A DNA stretch of 5,799 nt from Anaerolineales bacterium UBA6128. GTDB taxonomy: Bacteria; Chloroflexota; Anaerolineae; UBA1429. Under the pieces are notes generated by a model. The model did not search any database, had not been told where the DNA came from, and was given only the letters and a program-made list of their open reading frames with translations. The translations under genes and the position numbers were made by a program. The DNA lies in NCBI GenBank assembly GCA_002423325.1, contig DIVQ01000006.1:1-5799 (forward strand). Direction: 5' to 3'. This document shows, piece after piece, positions 5,434 through 5,799 of this stretch (the first letter of the stretch is position 1; each line of letters begins with the position of its first letter).

Positions 5434-5799
5434 TCACTCGCGAACGCCCAGATAGCGCACCCGCGCGCCCTGGTCCCCTGCGGCTACCTTGGCCAGATCG
5501 GCAAACACGGACTCGATCATTGCCGGCATCAGGTCTCGGCCGCCAAGGCCGTAGACATAGTTGACCGTCTTGAGGTCGGCGCGTCCTTCGGCATAGAGGG
5601 CCGCGGCGAGATCTGTGCAGATCGGGCCCATGCCCAGCGGGGCGCCTGGCGCGCTTGCGCGGTCGAGCACAGCGACGGCCTTGCAGTTGGCGATGCAGGC
5701 AACCAGTTCCTTGGCCGGGAACGGACGGTAAACACGCGGTTTGACCATGCCCGCCTTGATTCCCTGGTCACGCAGTTTCTTGACCGCGGAACGGGTTGT
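5434..5799 (-). CDS. porA: Pyruvate:ferredoxin oxidoreductase, alpha subunit, C-terminal end (5' part outside window)
   Basis: 121 codons, open to the right window edge, so this is only the C-terminal third or less of a subunit usually near 390-400 residues. The first visible residues, TTRSAVKKLRDQGIKAGMVK, fit the end of the alpha-subunit domain II. The ATG at 5748 is internal. Further support comes from RPFPAKELVACIANCKAVAV, then DRASAPGAPLGMGPICTDL and NYVYGLGGRDL, which match the family's C-terminal domain pattern (K-x-V-x-V-x-D-R and Y-x-Y-G-L-G-G-R-D). The alpha subunit forms the active site together with the beta subunit encoded 51 bases downstream. In the usual order, gamma and delta (ferredoxin-like) genes would lie just outside the window to the right. 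The stop TGA is at 5436-5434. Confidence 0.92.
   Translation of the reverse strand, partial: TTRSAVKKLRDQGIKAGMVKPRVYRPFPAKELVACIANCKAVAVLDRASAPGAPLGMGPICTDLAAALYAEGRADLKTVNYVYGLGGRDLMPAMIESVFADLAKVAAGDQGARVRYLGVRE

Overview
The window is about 60% GC, tightly packed and bacterial. It carries six protein genes, two of them cut by the window edges. The gene set (RecJ with a long C-terminal extension, a corrinoid-methyltransferase-like URO-D family protein, a multi-subunit pyruvate:ferredoxin oxidoreductase, and a WecA/MraY-type transferase) suggests an anaerobic or facultative bacterium. It reminds me of Chloroflexota (Anaerolineae-like), but that assignment is an inference from protein style and was not tested.

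Layout: the left part is on the plus strand. It holds the C-terminal two-thirds or so of recJ (1-1389), then, 32 bases on, a URO-D superfamily gene (1422-2489) with a clear AGGAGG ribosome site. The right part is on the minus strand and reads right to left: the end of porA (5434-5799), porB (4417-5382), upp (3680-4342) and a wecA/tagO-like gene (2637-3668). The two groups converge on a 147-base gap (2490-2636), which contains a nested inverted repeat but no classical T-tailed terminator.

The porA-porB pair encodes the C-terminal part of the alpha subunit and the complete thiamine-diphosphate beta subunit of a 2-oxoacid:ferredoxin oxidoreductase, probably the pyruvate enzyme. A strong hairpin plus T-run lies between porB and upp (4365-4399). 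It ends the por transcript, or acts as an attenuator before upp, because hardly any room for a promoter remains between it and the upp ribosome site. upp (uracil salvage) and the wecA-like gene (first step of lipid-linked glycan synthesis) are 11 bases apart and probably co-transcribed.

I see no mobile element, CRISPR array, RNA gene or evident new multi-gene system. The most interesting signals are inside ordinary genes. (1) In the URO-D gene, about 33 bases encoding a conserved active-site motif lie in another reading frame, bracketed by a 9-G tract and an apparent 2-base loss. (2) In the WecA-like protein, the usual late catalytic Asp motif and the HxHH motif are altered. (3) upp has a terminator-like leader and a proline-rich insertion near the uracil-binding loop.
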